Source: Caprimulgus europaeus
Taxonomy: Eukaryota > Chordata > Aves > Caprimulgiformes > Caprimulgidae
Direction: 5' to 3'
Length of the DNA stretch: 64,000 nucleotides
Assembly (NCBI GenBank): GCA_907165065.1
Contig: OU015542.1
Span: 1,763,001-1,827,000 of the forward strand
Positions 1-9,372 of the stretch are shown in pieces. The notes below the pieces were generated by a model. The model had not been told where the DNA came from, searched no databases, and worked only from the letters and a program-made list of their open reading frames with translations. Each line of letters starts with the position of its first letter. Position 1 is the first letter of the stretch. A program made the position numbers and the translations under genes.

Positions 1-315
1 CGGCAGCCCGCGGAGGGCTCCAGGCGCATGCGTAGGAAGGGCGGGCACTAGGACCCGGCAGCGGCCGAAGGTCCCCGGGACCCCACGCGCTGCCGCGGCG
101 TGTCCGTGATCCGCGCGTGGCTGCGGGACACGTGACCGGCCGTGTCACCGCGTGTCCCCGCTGCCGGCGTGTCCCCGGGAACAGGGGGGGCTGCCCCACC
201 GGGGCCGGTACCCTCCTGGGGTTCCGCGGGGACCTTCTGCCCCGGGTCCCGGGTGACGGTACCGGGGGCGGGGCTTCCCGGGGGAGGAGACCCGGGGGGA
301 CTCGGGCTGGCGGGG

Positions 316-1095
316 GCGGAGACCGGGACCAGCGCCCGGGGCGGGGCGGGACTGGGACCAGTACCGGGAAAACGGGACCGAAGCTGGGATAGCGAGACTG
401 GGACCAGTAACGGGACTGGGACCAGCGCTGGGATAACGGGACTGGGACCAGTAACGGGACCGGGACCCGCGCTGGGATAACGGGACTGGGACCAGTAGGG
501 GGACCGGGACCAGCGCTGGGATAACGAGACTGGGACCAGTAACGGGACCGGGACCCGCGCTGGGATAACGGGACTGGGACCAGTAGGGGGACCGGGACCA
601 GCGCTGGGATAACGAGACTGGGACCAGTAACGGGACCGAGACCAGTAACGGGACATCGGGACTGGGACCAGCGCTGGAATAACGGGACCGGGACCAGTGA
701 CGGGACATCGGGCGCGGGAGGCAGGACCAGCGCTGGGACAGCGGTGCGGGACTGGGGTTGGAACTGGGATTTGCGCTCGGTCATGGGCCGGGACTGGGAG
801 CAGAACCAGTGCTGCCATAAGGGAACTGGGACCAGGGGATGGGACCGGCAACGGGACAGTGGGATGGAAACTGGGACCAGCACCCGGATAACGGGATGGA
901 ACCGGGACCGAGGTCAGCGTGGGGATGGCAGAGTGGGACTGGGACCAGCACTGGGATAACAAAATGAGACTGGGACCAGCAGTGGGATAAGGGGGATGGG
1001 AACTGGGAGCAGCACTGGGATAACAAAATGAGACTGGGACCAGCAGTGGGATAAGGGGGATGGGAACTGGGAGCAGCACTGGGATAACGGGACGG
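316..1095. repeat. GC-rich minisatellite, about 20-bp subunits
   Basis: Irregular tandem array built from the subunit GGGACTGGGACCAGTAACGG and the related ACCAGCGCTGGGATAACGGG, repeated for about 780 bp with many point changes. The long minus-strand open frame across it, rich in VPVP and SQSRYPSAGP repeats, is a by-product of the repeat and has no splice context. The first 300 bases are GC-rich and hold nothing I can name. Confidence 0.85.
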
Positions 1096-1262
1096 AGCTG
1101 AGCCCCGGCAGGAGCGGGGGGGTGAGGAGGGACCAGGCGAGAAGCCCGGCCGGTCCCGGCAGCCCGGCCGCCCCCGCAGCGGGAAGAACGGGGCCTCTGT
1201 CCCCGCGGGGACAATGGGGACATTGACAGCCCCCCCTGATCCCGCCCCCCCGCAGGACCCCC

Positions 1263-4200
1263 ATGGCAGACGGCGCCGAACCCCCCCGCAGGGCCCCCGC
1301 CCCCGGCAGCACCCACAGCCCAGGCACCCAGGTTGGGGGGTGGGGGGTGGCAAGGGGGGATATGGGGCACCCAAGGGAGCTCAGAGGGGCTGGGGGGGGG
1401 CATGGGGGCTTATAGAGGGTGTATGGGGGGTACAGGAGGGGAGCTGGGGGGGGGAAAGGGGGGGTATGAGTGTGTATGGGGGCTTAAGGGAGCTCAGGGC
1501 GGCTGGGGTGGTCATGAGAGCCGTGGGGGTGTATGGGGCACCCAAGGGAGTGCAGAGGGGCTGGAGGGGGCATGGAGAGTTATGGGGGGACATGGGGGGG
1601 CCCAAGGGTCCATGAGGACCTGTGGAGCACAATGGGGGGGGGGTATTGAGCACCCAGGGGAGCCCGGGGAGGGGGATCATTGTGGGGTGCACAGGTGAAT
1701 TGGAGTAGGGGGGCTGGTAGGGACCTTGACAGTCGTGGGGCGGGGGAAGGTTGGGGGGGCAGAGGGGGCCCCCCCTTGTCTCCCCCACCCTGGGTGAAGC
1801 CCCTGCCCAGCCCTGCCGGCCCGTGCCGCGGGTCCACGCCTTCGGGAAGGGGGAGCTGGCGCTGCGGAGGGACCCCCGCGCTCCCCCCACCATGCAGGGC
1901 TGGCTGCACAAACAGGTGGGGCGGGGGGGGTCAGTGGAGGTTATGGGGTGGGGAGTCCCGGGGGGGGGTGTATGGGGTTTGGGGGGAGGTTTGAAGTGGG
2001 GGTGCTGCGGGGGGTATGGGATGTGGAGGGGTTATGGGGTGGGGGGGGTTTGGGGGGGTGTGGGGTTGGCGGGAAGTCTGGGGTGCTGGGGGCAGTATAG
2101 GATTTTGGGGGGTCTGGGGTGGGGGGTTTGGGGTATCAGAGAGGGGTGGGGGGTAGTGGTGGGTTCTGGGGGGGCTCTGGTGTTTGAGAAGGTCTGGGGT
2201 GTGGGAAGTCTTGGGGGGGTTATGGGGGTTTGGGGGGATCTGGGGTGGGAGAGTGCTGGGGGGGTTATGGGGTTTGGGGGTTCAGAACGGTCGGTGGTTC
2301 TGGGGCGGTGCGGGGGTCCCGGTGGGGTGAGGGGCTGCAGTGGCTCAGCCCCGTCCTGCCCCCCCAGGACAGCTCGGGGCTGCGGCTCTGGAAGCGCCGC
2401 TGGTTTGTACTGGTCGATCTCTGCCTCTACTACTACCGGGGTGAGGGGGGATCGAGAGTGGGGGACACACCCCGGGGCAAGGGGACCTGGGGGTGAGGGG
2501 CGGCTGGGGTCACCTAGAGTCCCTGGGGGGGTCAGAGATCCCGGGGTATCAGGGATCTTTGGGGGGCCAGGGGTCCCTGGGGCAGTTTGGGGGTCCTTGG
2601 GGCGATTGGGGATCCCTGGGGGAAACAGGGATACCGAGGGGTTAGGGGTCCTTGGGAGGGGTCAGTGGTCCCAGGGGAATCGGGGGTCCCTGGGGTGGTT
2701 GGGGGTCCCTGGGGGGGTCAGGGATCCCGGGGGTTTGGGGGGTCCCCGGGGAGGAGGCTGAATGGCTCCCTGTGGAGATCTGAGGTCTGGGGGGTCCCCG
2801 GGAGGTTTGGGGGCAGCTGGTGGGACTCAGAGGGGGTCCCCGGTGTCCCTCCGATGGTGCTGGGGGTCTGTGGGGGGGGAGGACTCGGGGTGCCGGGGTG
2901 GTTCCCCCCACTTGAGACCCTTTTGCCCCCCCCAGACAGCAGCGAGCAGCAAGTGCGGGGCGGCCTCCCCCTGCCCGGCTACGAGATCCGCGTCCTGCCC
3001 GCCGCCCCCCGCGCCCCCCGCTTCCTCTTCACGGTCAGTCCCGGCCCCCGGGGACCGTCCCCGCAGCCCTGGGTGAGGGGGGGGGGACACAAGGCCCGGA
3101 CGCCTGGGTCCCCTCCCCCATGCCCCCCCCATCCCCAGGCCGAGCACCCCGGGATGCGAACGTACTGCCTGGGGGCGGAGACCCCCGAGGAGCGGAGCGC
3201 CTGGGTCCGCGCCCTGCGCCGGGGGGCAGCGGCCCTGCCCGGGTCAGCGGGCACAGGAGGGCACCGGGGGAGGGGCTCCGGGGGGCCTGGGTCCATGGGG
3301 AGGGGGTATGGGGGGACCTGGGGAGTGGGAAGGTTGGGGTAGGTCCCTGGCGGGGTCAGGGGTCTTGGGGGGATCGGGGGTCCCTGGGGGGAGGTCAGAG
3401 ATCCAGGGGGATTCCGGGGGTCCCTGGGGCAGTTGAGAGTCCCTGGGGGGGTCGGAGATTCCGGGGGATTTGGGGTCCTTGGAGTAGTCAAGGACCCTGG
3501 GGGGATCGGGGGTCTCTGGGGCGGTTGGGGGTCCCGGGGGGATCAGGGATCCCGGGGGATTGGGGGTCTCTGGGGCAGTTGGGGGTCCCTGGAGAAGTCT
3601 GCAGTAGGGAGGTTTGGGGGATCCCAGGAGGCAGGAGGTGCTTGGGGGGTTTGGAGGGGGCAGATAAGCTTTGGGGAGGGTCTGGGGGGCGGGTCACAGA
3701 GGGTTTGGAGGGGTCTGGGGGGCAGTTAACCCTTTAACTCCTGTTTCCCCCCTCCCTCAGCCCCCCCCACTCCCTCTCCCTGCAAACGCCTCAGGAAAAC
3801 TGGAGTGGGGGTCCCCCCACACCCCCAACACCCACCCACCCCTCCCACTGGAGCTCCCTGTGCCCTCTGGGTGAGGAGCTGAGGAGCCCCCCCACACCCC
3901 CTCCCCGCTGCCCCCCAGTCCCTCCACTGCCCCACAGCAAGGTGAGCTTGGCAGGAGGGCACTGGGGGGGTGAGTCTCCCAGGGTGATCCCCAAAACAGT
4001 CTTCCCCCCCCATCCCGTGGCAGCTGGGGACTGGGGGGGCTCTGAGTAGGCACCCTCGGCTCCAAACCTGACCCCATGGGGTGCCCTGACCCACAGCCAG
4101 CACCGTGGCACCCCTGGGGCTTGTACTGGGCCAGGGGGGAATATGGGGGGGCAGGGGGGAGGTACTGAGGCAATTGTGGGGCAGGTTTATGGAGCGGGAG

Positions 4201-4914
4201 GGGCTATGGGGCAGGAGGGGCTATGGGGTGGAAGGGGCTATGGGGCAGAGTGGGGGGGCTATGGGGTGGGAGGGGCTGTGGGGCAGAGTGGGGGGGCTGT
4301 GGGGTGGGAGGGGCTATGGGGCGGGAGGGGCTATGGGGCAGAGTGGGGGGGCTGTGGGGCGGGAGAGGCTGTGGGGGAAGCCGTGGGGCCGGGCAGAGCA
4401 GCAGGTGCCCTGTGCCCCCACCCAGGAAGAGGCCCCGGCCCCGGGGGGTTCCTGCGGGACGGAGAACACCCGGGACGAGCCGCGGGAGCCCGCCGTGGGC
4501 GCTGCCGCCGCAGCCGGTGAGACCCGCCCCGACCCCCCGCTCGCGGGACCCCCGGCCCCGCCCATGCTGACCCCGCCTCCCACAGGGAGGAGCCTAATGA
4601 AGCCCCGCCCTCTTGGAGCAGTGACCAATCAGCAGCTACCCCCTCTGGCCGGCAGGGGGCCGGATGCGGCGGAGCAAGACATCGCGGCCAATCAAACACT
4701 GGCTTCTCCAACTGCCTCTTCTGATTGGCTGCTGGCATCCGAGGGCTCCGATAAGGCCCTGCCCTCCCCGGGCACGGCCTCCTCGCCGGCAGCCAATGAG
4801 GCCTCGTGCTGGGCGCGGGCGGGGCGGGGTGGGCGGGACTCACAGCGAGAAGGTGTGGCCGAGCGCGGGGCGCGGCGGCCAATCAGAATCACCCTGCTGC
4901 AGGCCAGCTTCTGA
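1263..4914 (+). CDS. PLEKHA4: PLEKHA4-like (PEPP family) PH-domain protein, multi-exon; 3' exons tentative
   Basis: Phosphoinositide-binding PH-domain adaptor of the PEPP family. Coding exons: 1263-1331, 1811-1915, 2368-2440, 2936-3033, 3139-3242. All have AG/GT borders and matching phases. Exon 2 carries the pre-PH motif HAFGK..LALRRDP and GWLHKQ. Exon 3 has LRLWKRRWFVL, the basic phosphoinositide-binding strand. Exon 5 has AEHPGMRTY and the closing helix SAWVRALRR. From memory of the family, PLEKHA4 fits better than PLEKHA5, 6 or 7. Three further in-phase exons (3761-3941, 4426-4516, 4586-4914) would end at a TGA at 4912-4914, giving 349 aa against about 780 in human PLEKHA4. They are Pro/Ala-rich, I recognise no homology, and the last one overlaps the NIPSNAP1 promoter. 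The start is the first ATG after the acceptor at 1255; a 5' noncoding exon was not found. The gene may be genuinely short, truncated, or end differently. Confidence 0.62.
1916..3760 (+). repeat. G-rich degenerate repeats in introns of the PLEKHA4-like gene
   Basis: Introns 1332-1810, 1916-2367, 2441-2935 and 3243-3760 are made largely of runs such as GGGGGTCCCTGGGG and GGGGTTTGGGG on the plus strand. They have very little pyrimidine except just before each acceptor. The strand bias is strong and G runs of three or more recur every few bases, so G-quadruplexes or R-loops are plausible. No coding content was seen inside these introns. Confidence 0.7.
4180..4385 (+). repeat. Minisatellite GGGAGGGGCTATGGGGCAGA
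   Basis: Subunits of roughly 19 to 38 bp containing GGGGCTATGGGGCAGAGTGG repeat until about 40 bp before the acceptor of the tentative exon at 4426. Open frames of the type YGAEWGGYGVGG through here come from the repeat. Confidence 0.75.
4625..4883 (+). promoter_or_regulatory. NIPSNAP1 promoter: five CCAAT boxes
   Basis: CCAAT pentamers lie at 4625-4629, 4688-4692, 4793-4797 and 4879-4883, with one inverted copy (ATTGG) at 4724-4728. Most are in the extended context CCAATCA preferred by NF-Y. They lie 130-390 bp upstream of the NIPSNAP1 ATG in CpG-rich DNA without a TATA box. Assignment to NIPSNAP1 rests on position. The same DNA is an open reading frame continuing from the gene upstream. 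Confidence 0.7.
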
Positions 4915-5014
4915 GGGGGCGGGGAGCCCCGCCCCTTGTGGGCGTGGCCAGGTGGCGGGGCGGGGTTTGCTGACCACGCCCCCTCCGCCAGGCCCCGCCC
5001 CGCTGCGGGGGAAG

Positions 5015-7656
5015 ATGGCGGCGGCGCGGGCGGGCGGGAGCGTGGTGCTGCTGCGGCTGCGGGGCGGCGGGAGCTGCGGGGCCCCCGTCGGAGCGCGGTG
5101 AGCGGGGCCGGCCCGGTCCGGCCCCCGCCCATGATCCCCCCCTCAGCCCCCGCATCCCCCCCGGGCGGCCCCGGGCCCTGGCGCGGTGCCCCCCCCCTCC
5201 CCCCCCGCCGCTGGTAGTGCCGCACCGGGGGCAAGGTCCAGCCCGCAGCGCGGCCCAGGGGCGGGGAGAGGGGCCCTGTACCCCCCCTCCTCCCGCCTCC
5301 CGGGGGCACCGGCGCGGCTGGGGCGGTGCTGGGGGACAGCGGGTCTGCCCCACCGCGGGGGCTCAGCGCTGGTGCTGAGGGAGCACTTGGGGGGCGGGCG
5401 GGATGGTTGCGGGGGGGGCTGCCTCCACCCCCCCACTGTGTCCCCTCGGGGCCACCCGCCAACCCCGGTCAAACCCTCCGGAGCCCGCGGTGGGGCTGCT
5501 GTCCCTTCGTTCTTCCCACACACACCCTGTAAAGCTGGGGCACCCCCCCACCCCCGTTCCGGTGGCGTGAACGCCCCCCTCCCCCCCGCGGTGAAGCCCC
5601 CCCGGGTCGGACGATGACCCCGGGAGCCGGATGATGCAGAACCGGGCAGGCAGGACCGGCAGCACCGGCCTTTGGTGCCGTTTATTCCCGGGCAGAGCTG
5701 CCGGGGTTCTCCCCAGGGAGGGGCTGTGGGTGGGCGCTCCCCCCGCGCTGACCCCCCGTCCCGCAGGGGTTACTCCAGGGATGCCGAGGGCAGCTGGTTC
5801 CGCTCCCTCTTCGTGCACAAGGTGGATCCCCGCAAGGACGCCCATTCCAACCTCCTCTCCAAGAAGGAGACCAGCAACCTCTACAAGATCCAGTGTGAGT
5901 GGCCCCCCCGGGGCAGAAGGAACTGGGGGTGCACCTCACTGTGCTGACCCCTCCTCACCCATGGGGACCCCCCCCGCCCTGGCAGCCCCTCTCTCTCCCC
6001 GCAGTTCACAACGTGAAGCCGGAGTGCCTGGATGCCTACAACAGCCTGACGTGAGCCCCCCCGTGCCTCCCGGGGGGCTGCCTGCTGTCCCGTAGGGTGT
6101 TGGGGTGCTGCTCTGCAGTGTGGGGGTGGGAAGGCTCATCCATGGGTCCTCCAAACCCCAAGTGGGTCCATGCCCCTGCTCCTTGCCTCAGTTTCCCTTC
6201 CTGTGAAATGGGTCCATCCCTCCCTGCCCTGGGGCTGCTCCAGGCCCAACCCTTCTGTGCTGGGCTGGGAGGGCAGATGGGGGGGTATGGGGAGTATTTT
6301 GGGGTGACTGCCCCCCTGCAGCCACCCTCCCCATGATCCCACAGCGAGGAGGTGCTGCCCAAGCTCCACTCAGACACCGATTACCCCTGTGACCTGGTGG
6401 GGAACTGGAACACGTGGTACGGGGAGCAGGACCAGGCAGGTGAGGGCAGGGGGGCAGCGGGAGGCAGAGCCGTCAGCTGGTGGCAGGGGCTGGCTGCCAT
6501 GCGGGGACAGAGGAGTGGGAGCTGCTGGGTGGGTTTTTGGGGTGCTGCCCCCCGCTTCCCCAGCCCTGTGCTCTCCTCCCAGTGCACCTCTGGCGCTTCT
6601 CGGGCGGGTACCCGGCCCTCACGGACTGCATGAACAAGCTCAAGCAGAACAAGGTACCACCGGGGTCGGGGTGACTCCCCCCAGCTTTGCCCCTCGCCTC
6701 TGTCTCACCCACCCCCCAGCCTGGGTCATGCTGGCCCCCACCCCGACCCGCCCCCCCGGGGCTGTCCCCAGGAGTACCTGGAGTTCCGTGAGGAGAGGAG
6801 CCGGATGCTGCTGTCCCGCAGGAACCAGCTGCTCCTGGAGTTCAGCTTCTGGAACGAGCCCCTGCCCCGGCCCGGACCCAACATCTATGAGCTGAGGACC
6901 TACAAGCTGAAAGTGAGCAGCTGTGGGGGGCCAGTCAGCACCTCCAGATCGATACCCCCGGGGGGTCCTGCCTCATGGTTTTTGGGGGGCAGCTCCCCAA
7001 ATTCCTTCCTCCTCGCTGGGGAGACTCCGATCTGGCTGCTCACTCGGGTTTTTTCTCCTCTGTTTCTAGCCAGGGACCATGATTGAGTGGGGCAACAACT
7101 GGTGAGTGGCTGCTCCCAGCATCGAGGGAGCCGAGGTGGGAGAAGGTTCCCCTGGAGCAGGGGGGGCCCCTGGGAACCGCCCCCCTCCCCGTGTCTCTGC
7201 AGGGCTCGGGCCATTAAGTACCGGCAGGAGAACCAGGAGGCGGTGGGTGGGTTCTTCTCCCAGATCGGGGAGCTCTACGTCGTGCACCACCTTTGGGGTG
7301 AGTGGGCTCCTCACCACCTCCCCGTGTCACCCCCTGGGCACCCCCAACCCCCGTGTCACCCCCTGGGGACTGGGGACATGGGGGCTGACCCTGGGTGCCA
7401 GCTCTGTCCCCTCCCTACAGCCTACAAGGACCTGCAGTCCCGGGAGGAGACGAGGAACGCAGCCTGGAGGAAGAGGGGCTGGGATGAGAACGTGTACTAC
7501 ACGGGTGAGTGGGACCCCCACCCGTGCTGGGGACCCCCACCCGTGCTGGGGACCCCCTGCCCTCACCTCTCTCTCTCCTTTCCTTTCCCAGTCCCGCTGA
7601 TCCGGACCATGGAATCCCGGATTATGATTCCTCTGAAGATCTCACCCCTGCAGTGA
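5015..7656 (+). CDS. NIPSNAP1: NIPSNAP1, mitochondrial NIPSNAP-family protein, 10 exons
   Basis: Mitochondrial protein implicated in mitophagy signalling and branched-chain keto-acid metabolism. Exons: 5015-5097, 5767-5894, 6005-6050, 6345-6439, 6583-6653, 6772-6912, 7070-7101, 7203-7297, 7421-7504, 7592-7656. All junctions are GT-AG and all phases agree, giving 279 aa (human 284). Exon 1 encodes an Arg-rich, acid-free leader ([18 protein letters not shown]), as expected of a mitochondrial presequence. The mature part is nearly identical to mammalian NIPSNAP1: [49 protein letters not shown], the paired ferredoxin-like NIPSNAP repeats, and the C-terminal [13 protein letters not shown]. This start is used because it opens the leader and is the first ATG after the CpG promoter. 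THOC5 follows on the same strand. NIPSNAP2 and NIPSNAP3 are excluded by the exact match to the NIPSNAP1 sequence. Confidence 0.97.
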
Positions 7657-7995
7657 GGGGGGGTCTCTACCTGCACCCAGAGGGGCTCACTCCCTGCCTG
7701 CCCCCCACCCCCACTGCTGGGGAAGGGCTGGGGGTCTCTGCTCCCCCACACCTCCCCTTCCTGTTTTGGGGTGCTCTGTGGGGGATGGGAGCAGGGAGGG
7801 GAAGGGTGGAAGCCCCCCATCCTGTGGCAGGTCCCCAGGTGTGGCAGGGGACAGTGCTGCCCGGGGGGGTGACTGGGCTGCAGAGGTGATTTTGGGGGGC
7901 CGGGGGGCGGGGTTTAATTGATCCTGACAGGCCCAGTGGTGCCTTTCCCGCCCGGAGCCTCCCGGCTGCGGGACATCGCCAATTAAATATTTAAT
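7657..7995 (+). other. NIPSNAP1: NIPSNAP1 3' UTR with ATTAAA signal
   Basis: About 330 bp of noncoding sequence follow the stop codon. The variant poly(A) signal ATTAAA lies at 7982-7987, within a short AT-rich patch that stands out from GC-rich surroundings. I take this as the likely transcript end. Confidence 0.6.
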
Positions 7996-8204
7996 ATGCC
8001 AATGCCTGGCCCCGTCTTGGGGGGGGAATGGGGGTGCTCACCCTCCCCAGCATGGAGAGCAGACCCCTCCCCAACCAAGGGGACACCCTTCCCCACACCA
8101 TGGGTGCCCCCTGCACCAAAAAGCCCCCACCCGTGGGTGCTCTGAGTTTCCCCCTCAAGCCCCTGGGTGACCCCACGCTGTGCCCCCCAAGCTCGTGTGG
8201 ACAC

Positions 8205-8580
8205 CCTCCCAGTGCCACTGGGGACCCCAACCATGTCCCCCCCGAGCCCATGGACCCCCCCCAGTGCCACTGGGGACCCCATGCTGTTCCCCCCCTGAGC
8301 CCATGGACCCCCCCCAGTGCCACTGGGGACCCCATGCTGGCCCCCCCCCGAGCCCATGGACCCCCCCAGTGCCACTGGGGACCCCATGCTGGCCCCCCCC
8401 TGAGCCCATGGACCCCCCCCAGTGCCACTGGGGACCCCATGCTGTTCCCCCCCTGAGCCCATGGACCCCCCCCAGTGCCACTGGGGACCCCATGCTGGCC
8501 CCCCCCCCCGAGCCCATGGACCCCCCCAGTGCCACTGGGGACCCCATGCTGGCCCCCCCCCGAGCCCATGGCCCCCCCAC
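8205..8580. repeat. 53-bp minisatellite between NIPSNAP1 and THOC5
   Basis: The core AGTGCCACTGGGGACCCC starts at 8211, 8263, 8316, 8368, 8421, 8474 and 8528, a regular 52-54 bp period over seven copies. Units differ mainly in the length of a poly-C run and in GTTCC versus GGCCC. The open frames across it in both orientations are repeat by-products. Confidence 0.93.
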
Positions 8581-8771
8581 CCCAGGTCCCCCTGTGCCCG
8601 CAGGCTCCCTCTGCACCAGGACCCCCCCCCATGCCCACGCGTGTCCCCACCACTGGGGGACCCCAGCCCCCCACCCCCCCCGCAGGGTTTGTCAATGGGG
8701 GCGCTGGCCCCGCCCCCTCACCGAAGCGACGCCCCCGGCGGTCGTTTAGCGCGGTCCTCCGGAGAGAATGT

Positions 8772-8794
8772 CCGCTAGGTGGCGCCACTAGCGG
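8772..8794 (+). promoter_or_regulatory. CTCF-like motif in a near-palindrome
   Basis: CCGCTAGGTGGCGC (8772-8785) fits the vertebrate CTCF core consensus at all but one position. It sits in an inverted repeat with arms CCGCTAG and CTAGCGG around a GTGGCGCCA centre. It lies about 50 bp upstream of the THOC5 CRE and downstream of NIPSNAP1, a reasonable place for an insulator. Binding is inferred from motif only. Confidence 0.55.
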
Positions 8795-8826
8795 CTGCCG
8801 GCCTGCGCCGCGCTCGTTGGTTCCGC

Positions 8827-8864
8827 TGACGTCATTTCCGGGCGGTGCTGAGGGGAGCGCGGCG
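8827..8864 (+). promoter_or_regulatory. THOC5: THOC5 promoter: CRE, ETS site and noncoding exon 1
   Basis: A full palindromic CRE, TGACGTCA, lies at 8827-8834. It is followed directly by TTTCCGGG, an ETS/GABP-type site. A 5' splice donor follows at 8865 (GCGGCG|GTGAGT), so the short segment before it is the likely noncoding first exon. There is no TATA box. Confidence 0.7.
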
Positions 8865-8936
8865 GTGAGTGGCGGGAGGGTCCCGGCCCCGGGGGGACCG
8901 AGCCGAGATGGGCCAGCGGGGGGCGGGACTGGGTGA

Positions 8937-9130
8937 TGGGCATCTGGGGGCTCCGGTAGGGCACAGGCCCCCGGGCCCGGTGTGCGAGGCATCTGGGGGC
9001 TCCGGTAGAGCACGGGTCCCCCGGCCCGGTTGGCGCGGGGGGGAGCTCTGTGGGGGCACAGGCCCCCGGGCCCGGTGCGAACGGCGGTCTCGGGGGGCTC
9101 CGGTGGAGCACGGGCCCCCAGGCCTGCTGT
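8937..9130. repeat. GC-rich tandem repeat in THOC5 intron 1
   Basis: GGGGCTCCGGTAGAGCACGG and CCCCCGGGCCCGGT recur three to four times at roughly 60-bp spacing, all in the first intron. A separate short duplication of GAGCCCGGGATAGCCCGG lies at about 9241-9297. Confidence 0.65.
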
Positions 9131-9372
9131 TGAGGGGCGGGGAGGGGTTGCGGAGGCTGCGATCTGGGCTGGGTGAAGCTGGTGGTGTGAAGACTGGGGA
9201 CTGGGTGGGTGGGGAGGGGGCGGCGGGGGCTCACTGGGCTGGGAGCCCGGGATAGCCCGGGGCAGGCTGGCGGAGGGAGCCCGGGATAGCCCGGACTCTG
9301 GGCAGCTTTGCCCCCCACCCCCCATGGACACCGGCTTTGCCTCCCGCCCCCCAGACCCCGAGTGGCAGTGCC

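Noticed and set aside
48..1403. 451-codon minus-strand frame rich in VPVP and SQSRYPSAGP
   Set aside because: It is the reverse complement of the minisatellite at 316-1095, with no homology or splice context.
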